From: Streptomyces sp. CB02058
GTDB lineage: Bacteria > Actinomycetota > Actinomycetes > Streptomycetales > Streptomycetaceae
NCBI RefSeq assembly: GCF_001905505.1
Contig: NZ_LIPG01000006.1
Location: 186,001-250,000 of the forward strand
Direction of reading: 5' to 3'
Length of the DNA stretch: 64,000 nt
Shown: positions 30,303 to 39,215 of the stretch, piece after piece
Numbering within the stretch: position 1 is the first letter of the stretch
How the letters are laid out: each line of letters opens with the position of its first letter
Notes under the pieces: model-generated
What the model was told of the DNA's origin: nothing
What the model saw: the letters and a program-made list of their open reading frames with translations, nothing else
The model's database searches: none
Position numbers and translations under genes: made by a program

Positions 30303-31913
30303 TCAGCGTCCTTCGCCGAGCATCTCCTCGACCCGGGTCCGGATGCCGTCCGTGGCGAGCCCGCGGATGGTCAGCGTCGTCCGGCGGCGCAGCACGTCGT
30401 CCGCCGTCTCGGCCCACTCACGGTCGCGGGCGTACGCCACCTGCGCCCAGATCTCCGGGGCGTCGGGGTGGACGCGCTCGGCCAGCGCCGGGTCCTCGTT
30501 CGCGAGGCGCGCGATGTCGAAGGCGAGCGAGCCGTAGTGGGTGGCGAGGTGCCGTGCGGTGTCGGCCGCCATCCTCGGCCCCGGCGTACCGCCGTCGACC
30601 AGCAGCCGGTGCGCGACGGCGTTCGGGCTGGCGATACCGGGCAGCGGCATCTTCCTCGGCAGCCGGGCCATCGGCTCCATGTCCTCGGAGAGCGGGTGCC
30701 CGGGGAGCTCCGCCAGCTTGTTCATCACCGTACGGCCGATGTGACGGAACGTCGTCCACTTGCCGCCCGCGACCGACAGCATCCCGCCGCGTCCCTCGGT
30801 CACGACCGTCTCACGCTTGGCCTTGGAGGTGTTCCCGGGACCGCCCGGCAGCACCCGGAGCCCCGCGAAGGAGTAGGTGATCAGATCGCGGGACAGCTGC
30901 TGGTCGCGTACGGAGAACGCCGCCTCGTCCAGGATCTGCGCCGTGTCCTTCTCGGTGACCGCGACGTCGGCCGGGTCGCCCTCGTACTCCTCGTCGGTCG
31001 TGCCGAGCAGCAGCATGTCCTCCCAGGGCAGGGCGAACGTGATGCGGTACTTGTCGATCGGCGTCGCCAGCGCCGCCTTCCAGGGGCGGGTCCGCTTGAG
31101 GACCAGGTGCGCGCCCTTGGACAGGCGTATGGAGGGCGCCGCGTTCGGGTCCTCCAGCTTCCGCAGGTGGTCGACCCACGGGCCGGTGGCGTTCAGCACC
31201 AGCCGGGCGTCGATGCCGAACTCCGTGCCGTCCTGACGGTCCTCCAGCTCGGCGCCGGTGACCCGGCCCCTGGTGAACCGGAGTCCGGTGACGGCGGCGT
31301 GGTTGAGGACCTCGGCGCCCGCGTCGACGGCCGCGCGGACGGTCATCAGCGCCATCCGGGCGTCGTTCATCTGGTCGTCGCCGTAGACCGCGACGGCCTT
31401 CAGACCGTCCGTACGCAGCTCCGGCACGTCGCGCTGGGCGCGTGCGGGGCTGATCACATGCCCGACGCCGTCACCGAACGCGGACAGCGCCGAGTAGGCG
31501 AAGACGCCCGCGCCGAGCTTGGCCGCGCCGTGCGGGCCGCCCTTGTAGACGGGCAGGTAGAAGGTGAGCGGGTTGGCCAGGTGCGGGGCGACCTGGCGGG
31601 AGACCGCGCGCCGCTCGAAGTGGTTCTCCGCGACCAGCTTCACCGCGCCGGTCTGGAGGTAGCGCAGACCGCCGTGGAGCAGCTTGGAGGAGGCGGAGGA
31701 GGTGGCGCCGGCGAAGTCACCGGCGTCCACCAGGGCCACCCGCAGTCCGGACTGCGCGGCGTGCCAGGCGGTGGAGATGCCCAGGATGCCGCCACCGATC
31801 ACCAGGAGGTCGTACGTCGCCTTGGAAAGCCGCTCCCGGGTCTCGGCACGGCTCGGGAGGGAGCCGGAGGCCGGATGCGTCCCGAGGGCGGGGACGCTCT
31901 GCAGGGTGGTCAT
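30303..31913 (-). CDS. glpD: Glycerol-3-phosphate dehydrogenase GlpD, 536 aa
   Basis: An FAD-dependent, membrane-associated enzyme that oxidises sn-glycerol-3-phosphate to dihydroxyacetone phosphate and passes electrons to quinone. The FAD-binding motif LLVIGGGILGISTAWHAA lies near residue 35, with the DAGDFAGATSSASSKLLHGG block that follows in all GlpD proteins, RYLQTGAVKLV and LLLGTTDEEYEGDP. The C-terminal helical domain ends near residue 530. Length is typical of the actinobacterial enzyme. ATG 31913 follows glpK by 12 bases. Third gene of glpF-glpK-glpD, under GylR control in Streptomyces. Confidence 0.95.
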   Translation of the reverse strand: MTTLQSVPALGTHPASGSLPSRAETRERLSKATYDLLVIGGGILGISTAWHAAQSGLRVALVDAGDFAGATSSASSKLLHGGLRYLQTGAVKLVAENHFERRAVSRQVAPHLANPLTFYLPVYKGGPHGAAKLGAGVFAYSALSAFGDGVGHVISPARAQRDVPELRTDGLKAVAVYGDDQMNDARMALMTVRAAVDAGAEVLNHAAVTGLRFTRGRVTGAELEDRQDGTEFGIDARLVLNATGPWVDHLRKLEDPNAAPSIRLSKGAHLVLKRTRPWKAALATPIDKYRITFALPWEDMLLLGTTDEEYEGDPADVAVTEKDTAQILDEAAFSVRDQQLSRDLITYSFAGLRVLPGGPGNTSKAKRETVVTEGRGGMLSVAGGKWTTFRHIGRTVMNKLAELPGHPLSEDMEPMARLPRKMPLPGIASPNAVAHRLLVDGGTPGPRMAADTARHLATHYGSLAFDIARLANEDPALAERVHPDAPEIWAQVAYARDREWAETADDVLRRRTTLTIRGLATDGIRTRVEEMLGEGR

Positions 31914-31925
31914 GTCGGTTGCTCC

Positions 31926-33455
31926 TCAGCTTTCTTCGTCCTCGATCCAGCCCATGGTCCGTTCGACGGCCTTGAGCCAGCTCTTGTACTCGCGGTCACG
32001 CGTGGCCGCGTCCATGCGGGGTGTCCACTCGGCGGCACGGCGCCAGTTGGCGCGCAGCGCGTCGGTGTCCGGCCAGAAGCCGACGGCGAGTCCGGCGGCG
32101 TAGGCGGCGCCGAGGCAGGTGGTCTCGGCGACCATGGGGCGCACCACGGGCGCGTCCAGGAAGTCGGAGAGGGTCTGCATCAGCAGGTTGTTGGAGGTCA
32201 TTCCGCCGTCGACCTTGAGCGCGGTCAGCTCGACACCGGAGTCCTTGGTCATGGCGTCGCTGATCTCGCGGGTCTGCCAGGCGGTCGCCTCCAGCACGGC
32301 ACGGGCGATGTGCGCCTTGGTGACGTAACGGGTGAGACCGGCGATGACACCGCGGGCGTCGGGACGCCAGTACGGGGCGAACAGACCGGAGAACGCCGGC
32401 ACGAAGTACGCGCCGCCGTTGTCCTCGACGGAGGAGGCGAGCGTCTCGATCTCGGCCGCGGACTTGATCAGGCCCATCTGGTCGCGCATCCACTGGACGA
32501 GCGAACCGGTGACGGCGATCGACCCCTCCAGGGCGTACACCGGCTTCTGCTCGCCGATGCGGTAGCCGACGGTGGTCAGCAGCCCGTTGTAGGAGTTCAC
32601 CGGGGTGTGGCCGGTGTTGATCAGCATGAAGGTGCCGGTGCCGTACGTGGACTTCGCCTCGCCCGCCGCGAAACACGTCTGGCCGAACAGGGCGGCCTGC
32701 TGGTCGCCGAGCGCGGAGGCGACCGGGACACCGTCCAGCACCCCGCCCTTGGCGGTGCCGTAGACCTCGGCGGAGGACCGGATCTCCGGCAGCACGGCGG
32801 AGGGGATGTCGATCGAGCTGAGGATCTTGTCGTCCCACTGCATCGTGTGCAGGTTCATCAGCAGGGTGCGCGAGGCGTTGGTGACGTCGGTGACGTGGAC
32901 GCCGCCCTCGGTGCCGCCGGTCAGGTTCCAGATGACCCAGGAGTCCATGGTGCCGAAGAGGATGTCGCCCCGCTCGGCGCGCTCGCGCAGCCCCTCGACG
33001 TTGTCGAGCAGCCAGCGGACCTTGGGCCCGGCGAAGTAGGAGGCGAGCGGCAGCCCGGTCTCCCGGCGGAAGCGGTCCTGGCCGACGTTGCGGCCGAGCT
33101 CCTTGCAGAGCGCGTCGGTCCGGGTGTCCTGCCAGACCAGGGCGTTGTAGACCGGCTCACCGGTGTTCTTGTCCCAGAGCAGCGTGGTCTCGCGCTGGTT
33201 GGTGATGCCGATCGCCTTGACGTCGGCGGCGGTGATGCCCGCCTTGACGATCGCCCCCGCGACGACCTCCTGGACGTTCTCCCAGATCTCCTTGGCGTCG
33301 TGCTCGACCCAGCCCGGCTTGGGGAAGATCTGCTCGTGCTCCTTCTGGTCGACGGAGACGATCCGGCCGTCCTTGTCGAAGACGATGCAGCGGCTGGACG
33401 TGGTGCCCTGGTCGATGGCCGCGATGAACGGGCCTGTGGTGTGTGCGTCGGTCAC
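31926..33455 (-). CDS. glpK: Glycerol kinase GlpK, 509 aa
   Basis: A FGGY-family kinase that phosphorylates glycerol with ATP in the cytoplasm. The N-terminal phosphate motif AAIDQGTTSSRCIVFD starts near residue 12. The family signatures YFAGPKVRWLLDN, STYGTGTFMLINTG and VDGGMTSNNLLMQ are present, and the loop ending GRPMVAETTCLGAA-like (VRPMVAETTCLGAAYAAG) closes the active site. Length is standard. GTG 33455 is the start. It lies 40 bases after glpF and 12 before glpD, in one operon. Together with the facilitator it traps glycerol as glycerol-3-phosphate, the presumed inducer of the regulon. Confidence 0.96.
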   Translation of the reverse strand: MTDAHTTGPFIAAIDQGTTSSRCIVFDKDGRIVSVDQKEHEQIFPKPGWVEHDAKEIWENVQEVVAGAIVKAGITAADVKAIGITNQRETTLLWDKNTGEPVYNALVWQDTRTDALCKELGRNVGQDRFRRETGLPLASYFAGPKVRWLLDNVEGLRERAERGDILFGTMDSWVIWNLTGGTEGGVHVTDVTNASRTLLMNLHTMQWDDKILSSIDIPSAVLPEIRSSAEVYGTAKGGVLDGVPVASALGDQQAALFGQTCFAAGEAKSTYGTGTFMLINTGHTPVNSYNGLLTTVGYRIGEQKPVYALEGSIAVTGSLVQWMRDQMGLIKSAAEIETLASSVEDNGGAYFVPAFSGLFAPYWRPDARGVIAGLTRYVTKAHIARAVLEATAWQTREISDAMTKDSGVELTALKVDGGMTSNNLLMQTLSDFLDAPVVRPMVAETTCLGAAYAAGLAVGFWPDTDALRANWRRAAEWTPRMDAATRDREYKSWLKAVERTMGWIEDEES

Positions 33456-33495
33456 GGTTGGCTCCCGGAAGTCTGTGTGGTGTGGAAGGTGCGGC

Positions 33496-34287
33496 TCAGG
33501 CGAAGGCGAGGTTGTAGAGCCCGCCGGCCAGTGCGGCCCCGATGAGCGGTCCTACCACCGGTACCCAGGCGTAGCCCCAGTCCGACCCGCCCTTGTTCGG
33601 CAGAGGCAGCAGTGCGTGCACGATGCGCGGACCGAGGTCGCGTACCGGGTTGATCGCGTAGCCGGTCGGCCCGCCGAGCGACAGGCCGATCCCGACGACC
33701 ACCAGAGCGGTGATCAGGGCGCCGAGCGCACCGAGGCCGTTGCCCTCGTCGTTGAGGCCCTGCGTGAGGATCGCCAGGACCAGTACGAAGGTCGCGATGA
33801 CCTCCGTGACCACGTTCTGCACCGCGTTCCGGATCTCCGGGCCCGTGGTGAAGATGCCGAGCACGGGACCGGCCTTCGGTGCCGCCGTCTGGTCGACCAG
33901 GCCTTCCTCGGCCGGCTGGGCCTTCACGATCTCCGGATCGGTGAGGTGCGCGTGGAACTGTCCGTAGTAGACGGCCCAGACGAGCACGGCGCCGATCATC
34001 GCGCCGAACAGTTCGGAGGCGAGGTAGAGGGGCACATCGCTCCAGGCGGTGCCGCCCTGGATCGCGAGGCCGATCGTGACCGCCGGATTGAGGTGGGCGC
34101 CGGATACACCGGAGGCGATGTAGGCGCCCGTCAGCACGGCGAAACCCCACCCGAAGGTGATGGCGAGCCAGCCGGCGTTCTGCGCCTTCGAGCGCTTGAG
34201 CGTGACGGCGGCACAGACACCGCCGCCGAGCAGGATGAGTATGGCGGTACCGATGGTCTCGCCGATGAAGATGTCGGAGCTGGACAC
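33496..34287 (-). CDS. glpF: Glycerol uptake facilitator GlpF (aquaglyceroporin), 263 aa
   Basis: A MIP-family channel with six membrane helices and two half-helices. The first NPA box is intact in GVSGAHLNPAVTIGLA near residue 68. The second reads YAINPVRDLGPR, that is NPV in place of NPA but with the following R-D that marks glycerol-selective channels. An acidic loop (residues about 110-145) is longer than in E. coli GlpF. GTG 34287 is chosen since AAAGGAG lies 6 bases upstream and the peptide then begins SSSDIFIGETIGTAILILL. First gene of the glpF-glpK-glpD operon, with GylR-like boxes in front. Confidence 0.93.
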   Translation of the reverse strand: MSSSDIFIGETIGTAILILLGGGVCAAVTLKRSKAQNAGWLAITFGWGFAVLTGAYIASGVSGAHLNPAVTIGLAIQGGTAWSDVPLYLASELFGAMIGAVLVWAVYYGQFHAHLTDPEIVKAQPAEEGLVDQTAAPKAGPVLGIFTTGPEIRNAVQNVVTEVIATFVLVLAILTQGLNDEGNGLGALGALITALVVVGIGLSLGGPTGYAINPVRDLGPRIVHALLPLPNKGGSDWGYAWVPVVGPLIGAALAGGLYNLAFA

Positions 34288-34431
34288 CCGCGACTCCTTT
34301 GTCCTTCGTCCAGGGGAAGGCGAAACACCGGGTCCCTCCGGTGGATCGCGCCCCAGATGGGTACCTCTCAGGAGAGGGCAGCCCACCTGTAGGGCTTGAC
34401 CGGCCCTCGGCACTGTCACACCCTAACGCGT

Positions 34432-34475
34432 ATTGCCGTTAGGTGTTCGGCAATGCCGACCGGTGAGCGGCAATG
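34432..34475 (-). promoter_or_regulatory. Candidate GylR operators upstream of glpF
   Basis: Three copies of the same element lie here: ATTGCCG at 34432-34438 (inverted) and CGGCAATG at 34448-34455 and 34468-34475. The second sits in a TTCGGCAATGCCGA palindrome-like context. A related element lies before gylR at 35347-35361. Location between gylR and glpF fits autoregulation plus control of the operon by GylR. Confidence 0.5.
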
Positions 34476-34558
34476 TTTCTCCCCGATGGGTGGTGCGTCA
34501 AGGGGTGTGTGACGTGCGACTCGATCGTTACGGACGCGGCGGGGTGTGCCCGGAAGCC

Positions 34559-35323
34559 TCAGAAGCGCCCGGCGCCGAGATCGCGGGACACGGCCCGCGC
34601 GCAGTCCCGGACGGCCGCGACCAGCTCGGGGCGCAGCTCGCCGCCGGCGCAGACGCGCTCCACGGCGCCGGTCACCGCCACGGCGCCGACCGGCATCCTG
34701 CGCCGGTCGTGGATGGGCGCCGCCACGGCGGCCACGCCCTCCCAGGTCTCCTCGACGTCGGCCGCCCAGCCCTGGGCCCGGATCAGGTCGAGCAGCGACT
34801 CGAACTCCTCCTCGCCCGTGACGGTGCGCGGCGTGAAGGACCGCCGCTCCACCTCCGTGACCTCGCTGTGCGCGACCGGGTCGTATGCGGAGAGCACCTT
34901 GCCCAGGGCGGTGGAGTGCAGCGGCTGCATGGCGCCCACCTCCAGCACCTGGCGGCTGTCGTCGGGCCGGAAGACGTGGTGGACGATCAGTACGCCGTGC
35001 TGGTGCAGCACGCCCAGGTGGACGCTCTCGCCGCTGGACCGGGCCAGGTCGTCGGTCCACACCAGCGCGCGGGCCCGCAGCTCGTGCACGTCGAGGTAGC
35101 TGTTGCCCAGGCGCAGCAGCTCCGCGCCCAGCTGGTAGCGGCCGGACGCCGTGTCCTGCTCGACGAAGCCCTCGTGCTGGAGGGTGCGCAGGATGCCGTG
35201 CGCGGTACCTTTGGCCAGGCCGAGCGAGGACGCGATGTCGGACAGGCCGAGCCGGCGCTCGCCGCCCGCCAGCAGACGCAGCATCGCCGCCGCCCGCTCG
35301 AGCGACTGGATGTTCTTCGCCAT
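34559..35323 (-). CDS. gylR: IclR-family glycerol operon regulator GylR, 254 aa
   Basis: The N-terminal winged helix (IQSLERAAAMLRLLAGGERR, then LGLSDIASSLGLAKGTAHGIL) is followed by the IclR ligand domain with GVLHQHGVLIVHHV and the LHSTALGKVLSAYDP block. In S. coelicolor the orthologue represses glycerol genes and is relieved by glycerol-3-phosphate. ATG 35323 has GGAGGAG 8 bases upstream and gives the expected MAKNIQSLERA start; the longer frame has no support. It is transcribed in the same direction as glpF and lies about 270 bases before it. A TTCGACAATGCTGAA palindrome in its own leader suggests autoregulation. Confidence 0.93.
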   Translation of the reverse strand: MAKNIQSLERAAAMLRLLAGGERRLGLSDIASSLGLAKGTAHGILRTLQHEGFVEQDTASGRYQLGAELLRLGNSYLDVHELRARALVWTDDLARSSGESVHLGVLHQHGVLIVHHVFRPDDSRQVLEVGAMQPLHSTALGKVLSAYDPVAHSEVTEVERRSFTPRTVTGEEEFESLLDLIRAQGWAADVEETWEGVAAVAAPIHDRRRMPVGAVAVTGAVERVCAGGELRPELVAAVRDCARAVSRDLGAGRF

Positions 35324-35346
35324 CGCGCCGTACTCCTCCACCTCGG

Positions 35347-35361
35347 TTCGACAATGCTGAA
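35347..35361 (-). promoter_or_regulatory. Candidate GylR operator in front of gylR
   Basis: TTCGACAATGCTGAA forms an imperfect palindrome 24 bases before the gylR start codon and shares the CAATG core with the repeats in front of glpF. It is in the right place to control gylR itself. Confidence 0.45.
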
Positions 35362-35563
35362 CACTATCGGTCGATGCCGACCTCTGTCCGGTGGCGCGAA
35401 GATTATGCGTCACACCCGCGAGTGGGCCCGTTCCCCGCACAGCATGCAGTCCGCCCCGTGGGACGCGACGACCGCCCCGGCCGCCTCCCGGCTACGCTGG
35501 CCGCGTGCCCCCTCCGTAGAAGGGCGCAAAGCCGACAGCCGTCGCATCCCAGGGAGAACATCC

Positions 35564-38500
35564 ATGGCCTCGTCGCCGACCCCCTCAGCTGACAGCCGGA
35601 CCCGAGCCGCAGCGCTCCGTGAGGCGCTCGCCACCCGGGTGGTGGTGGCCGACGGTGCGATGGGCACCATGCTCCAGGCCCAGGACCCCACCCTCGAGGA
35701 CTTCGAGAACCTCGAAGGGTGCAACGAGGTCCTGAACGTCACCCGCCCCGACATCGTCCGCTCGGTGCACGAGGAGTACTTCGCGGTCGGCGTCGACTGC
35801 GTCGAGACGAACACCTTCGGAGCCAACGCCTCCGCCCTGGGCGAGTACGACATCCCCGGCCGGATCCACGAGCTCTCCGAGTCCGGCGCGCGCATCGCCC
35901 GCGAGGTCGCCGACCGCTTCACCGAGTCCACCGGACAGCAGCGCTGGGTCCTCGGCTCCATCGGCCCCGGCACCAAGCTGCCGACGCTGGGCCACGCCCC
36001 GTACACCGTGCTGCGCGACGGCTTCCAGCAGAACGCCGAAGGCCTCATCGCGGGCGGCGCCGACGCGCTGATCATCGAGACCACGCAGGACCTCCTCCAG
36101 ACCAAGGCGGCCGTGCTGGGCGCGCGCCGGGCCCTGGAGGCCATGGGGAGCGACCTCCTGGTGCTGTGCTCGCTGGCCTTCGAGACGACCGGCACCATGC
36201 TGCTCGGCTCCGAGATCGGCGCCGCGCTGACCGCGCTCGAACCGCTCGGCGTCGACATGATCGGCCTGAACTGCTCGACCGGCCCCGCCGAGATGAGCGA
36301 GCACCTGCGCTACCTCACGCGCCACTCCCGTATCCCGCTGCTCTGCATGCCGAACGCCGGGCTTCCGGTGCTCACCAAGGACGGCGCGCACTTCCCGCTC
36401 GACGCCGAGGGGCTGGCCGACGCCCAGGAGACCTTCGTCCAGGAGTACGGCCTCTCCCTCGTCGGCGGCTGCTGCGGTACGACGCCCGAGCACCTGCGCC
36501 AGGTCGTGGAGCGCGTGCGCGGCACCGTGCCGGGGACCCGTGACCCGCGCCCCGAGCCGGGCGCCGCCTCGCTCTACCAGACCGTCCCGTTCCGCCAGGA
36601 CACCTCGTACCTCGCGATCGGCGAGCGTACGAACGCCAACGGCTCCAAGAAGTTCCGTGAGGCCATGCTTGACGCCCGCTGGGACGACTGCGTGGAGATG
36701 GCCCGCGACCAGATCCGCGAGGGCGCGCACATGCTCGACCTCTGCGTCGACTACGTGGGCCGCGACGGCGTCGCCGACATGGAGGAGCTGGCCGGCCGCT
36801 TCGCCACCGCCTCCACCCTGCCGATCGTCCTGGACTCCACCGAGGTGCCCGTCCTGCGCGCCGGTCTGGAGAAGCTCGGCGGCCGGGCCGTGCTCAACTC
36901 CGTCAACTACGAGGACGGCGACGGCCCCGAGTCCCGCTTCGCGAAGGTCGCCGGGCTGGCCTCCGAGCACGGCGCCGCGCTCATCGCGCTGACCATCGAC
37001 GAGGAGGGCCAGGCCCGTACCGTCGAGCACAAGGTCGCCATCGCCGAGCGGCTCATCGACGACCTCACCACCAACTGGGGCATCCACGAGTCGGACATCC
37101 TCATCGACTGTCTGACCTTCACCATCTGCACCGGGCAGGAGGAGTCCCGCAAGGACGGCATCGCCACGATCGGAGCCATCCGCGAGCTGAAGCGCCGCCG
37201 CCCCGACGTGCAGACCACCCTGGGCCTGTCCAACATCTCCTTCGGCCTGAACCCGGCCGCCCGCGTCGTGCTGAACTCCGTCTTCCTCGACGAGTGCGTC
37301 AAGGCGGGACTGGACTCCGCGATCGTGCACGCCTCCAAGATCCTGCCGATCGCCCGGCTGGAGGAGGAGCAGGTCAAGGTCGCCCTCGACCTGATCCACG
37401 ACCGCCGCGAGGAGGGTTACGACCCCCTGCAGAAGCTCATGGAGCTCTTCGAGGGCGTCAACATGAAGTCGATGAAGCAGGGCAAGGCCGAGGAACTCCT
37501 GGCCCTGCCGCTCGACGAGCGGCTCCAGCGCCGCATCATCGACGGCGAGAAGAACGGCCTGGAGGCCGACCTCGACGAGGCCCTGCGGACCCAGCCGGCC
37601 CTCGACATCGTCAACAACACCCTGCTCGAAGGCATGAAGGTCGTCGGAGAGCTGTTCGGCTCCGGCCAGATGCAGCTGCCCTTCGTGCTCCAGTCCGCCG
37701 AGGTCATGAAGAGCGCGGTGGCCTACCTCGAACCGCACATGGAGAAGACCGACGACGACGGCAAGGGCACCATCGTCCTCGCCACCGTGCGCGGCGACGT
37801 CCACGACATCGGCAAGAACCTGGTCGACATCATCCTGTCGAACAACGGGTTCAACGTGGTCAACCTGGGCATCAAGCAGCCCGTCTCCGCGATCCTGGAG
37901 GCCGCCGAGGAGCACCGCGCCGACGTCATCGGCATGTCCGGCCTCCTGGTGAAGTCCACCGTGATCATGAAGGAGAACCTGGAGGAGCTGAACCAGCGCA
38001 AGCTGGCGGCCGAGTACCCGGTGATCCTGGGCGGTGCCGCCCTCACCCGTGCCTACGTCGAGCAGGACCTGCACGAGATCTACGAGGGCGAGGTCCGCTA
38101 CGCCCGCGACGCGTTCGAGGGGCTGCGGCTGATGGACGCCCTCATCGCCGTCAAGCGGGGCGTCCCGGGGGCCAGCCTCCCCGAGCTGAAGCAGCGCCGC
38201 GTCCCCAAGCGCGACACCGCGGTGCTGGAGGTCGCGGAGCCGGAGGAGGGCGTGCGCTCCGACGTCTCCGTCACCAACCCGGTCCCCGAGCCGCCGTTCT
38301 GGGGCACCCGCGTCGTCAAGGGCATCCAGCTCAAGGAGTACGCGTCCTGGCTGGACGAGGGCGCCCTCTTCAAGGGCCAGTGGGGCCTCAAGCAGGCGCG
38401 CGCCGGTGACGGACCGACGTACGAGGAGCTCGTGGAGCGGGAGGGCCGCCCGCATCTGCGCGGCTGGCTCGACAAGCTCCACACCGAGAACCTGCTGGAG

Positions 38501-39076
38501 GCCGCCGTCGTCTACGGCTACTTCCCGTGCGTCTCCAAGGGCGACGACCTGATCCTGCTGCACGAGGACGGCTCGGAGCGCACCCGTTTCACCTTCCCGC
38601 GCCAGCGCCGCGGCCGCCGGCTCTGCCTCGCGGACTTCTTCCGTCCCGAGGAGTCGGGGGAGACGGACGTGATCGGCCTCCAGGTCGTCACCGTCGGCTC
38701 GAAGATCGGCGGGGCCACCGCCGAGCTCTTCGAGTCGAACTCCTACCGTGACTACCTGGAGCTGCACGGCCTGTCCGTGCAGCTGGCCGAGGCCCTCGCC
38801 GAGTACTGGCACGCGCGGGTCCGCAGCGAGCTCGGCTTCGCCGGGGAGGACCCCTCCGACGTCGAGGACATGTTCGCGCTGAAGTACCGCGGCGCGCGTT
38901 TCTCCCTCGGCTACGGGGCCTGCCCCGACCTGGAGGACCGGGCGAAGATCGCCGAGCTCCTGGAGCCCGAGCGCATCGGGGTGAAGCTCTCCGAGGAGTT
39001 CCAGCTGCACCCCGAGCAGTCCACGGACGCGATCGTCATCCACCACCCCGAGGCGAAGTACTTCAACGCGCGGTAG
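35564..39076 (+). CDS. metH: Cobalamin-dependent methionine synthase MetH, 1170 aa
   Basis: MetH moves a methyl group from methyltetrahydrofolate through cobalamin to homocysteine. All four modules are visible. The homocysteine domain has DGAMGTMLQAQ near residue 30, with zinc cysteines in GLNCSTGP and GGCCGTTP. The pterin domain starts at AIGERTNANGSKKF, near residue 350. The cobalamin cap and Rossmann modules include VRGDVHDIGKNLVDI near residue 745, with the B12 histidine. The reactivation domain carries FSLGYGACPDLEDRAKI, near residue 1110, which binds AdoMet. It is slightly shorter than the E. coli enzyme (1227 aa). ATG 35564 has AGGGAG 7 bases upstream. It is divergent from gylR. No cobalamin or SAM riboswitch fold was recognised in the 240-base gap. 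Confidence 0.97.
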   Translation: MASSPTPSADSRTRAAALREALATRVVVADGAMGTMLQAQDPTLEDFENLEGCNEVLNVTRPDIVRSVHEEYFAVGVDCVETNTFGANASALGEYDIPGRIHELSESGARIAREVADRFTESTGQQRWVLGSIGPGTKLPTLGHAPYTVLRDGFQQNAEGLIAGGADALIIETTQDLLQTKAAVLGARRALEAMGSDLLVLCSLAFETTGTMLLGSEIGAALTALEPLGVDMIGLNCSTGPAEMSEHLRYLTRHSRIPLLCMPNAGLPVLTKDGAHFPLDAEGLADAQETFVQEYGLSLVGGCCGTTPEHLRQVVERVRGTVPGTRDPRPEPGAASLYQTVPFRQDTSYLAIGERTNANGSKKFREAMLDARWDDCVEMARDQIREGAHMLDLCVDYVGRDGVADMEELAGRFATASTLPIVLDSTEVPVLRAGLEKLGGRAVLNSVNYEDGDGPESRFAKVAGLASEHGAALIALTIDEEGQARTVEHKVAIAERLIDDLTTNWGIHESDILIDCLTFTICTGQEESRKDGIATIGAIRELKRRRPDVQTTLGLSNISFGLNPAARVVLNSVFLDECVKAGLDSAIVHASKILPIARLEEEQVKVALDLIHDRREEGYDPLQKLMELFEGVNMKSMKQGKAEELLALPLDERLQRRIIDGEKNGLEADLDEALRTQPALDIVNNTLLEGMKVVGELFGSGQMQLPFVLQSAEVMKSAVAYLEPHMEKTDDDGKGTIVLATVRGDVHDIGKNLVDIILSNNGFNVVNLGIKQPVSAILEAAEEHRADVIGMSGLLVKSTVIMKENLEELNQRKLAAEYPVILGGAALTRAYVEQDLHEIYEGEVRYARDAFEGLRLMDALIAVKRGVPGASLPELKQRRVPKRDTAVLEVAEPEEGVRSDVSVTNPVPEPPFWGTRVVKGIQLKEYASWLDEGALFKGQWGLKQARAGDGPTYEELVEREGRPHLRGWLDKLHTENLLEAAVVYGYFPCVSKGDDLILLHEDGSERTRFTFPRQRRGRRLCLADFFRPEESGETDVIGLQVVTVGSKIGGATAELFESNSYRDYLELHGLSVQLAEALAEYWHARVRSELGFAGEDPSDVEDMFALKYRGARFSLGYGACPDLEDRAKIAELLEPERIGVKLSEEFQLHPEQSTDAIVIHHPEAKYFNAR

Positions 39077-39151
39077 GGCGGTGTTCAACGCGCGGCAAGC
39101 GGCACTCCGCGCGCCGTGCGCGGGCGAGTCGTAGAATGGTCGGTCCAGTGC

Positions 39152-39189
39152 AGGCCGGTCGCCGTTCCCACCGGGAAGGCGGCCGGCCT
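39152..39189 (+). terminator. Hairpin between metH and the HAD gene
   Basis: AGGCCGG at 39152 pairs with CCGGCCT ending at 39189, and CGCC/GGCG and TTCCC/GGGAA pair inside, followed by TCTCGTCCCTCTT. It can end metH transcripts. A TAGAAT box at 39132-39137 just before it could be a promoter -10 for the HAD gene, in which case the hairpin would lie in that leader. Confidence 0.5.
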
Positions 39190-39215
39190 TCTCGTCCCTC
39201 TTGGAGGTGTGCCGG

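Noticed and set aside
35324..35563. Possible cobalamin, SAM or SAH riboswitch before metH
   Set aside because: No B12-box-like or SAH-riboswitch-like conserved core was seen, and the gap is shared with divergent gylR. Only a TACGCT box and a Shine-Dalgarno site are visible.
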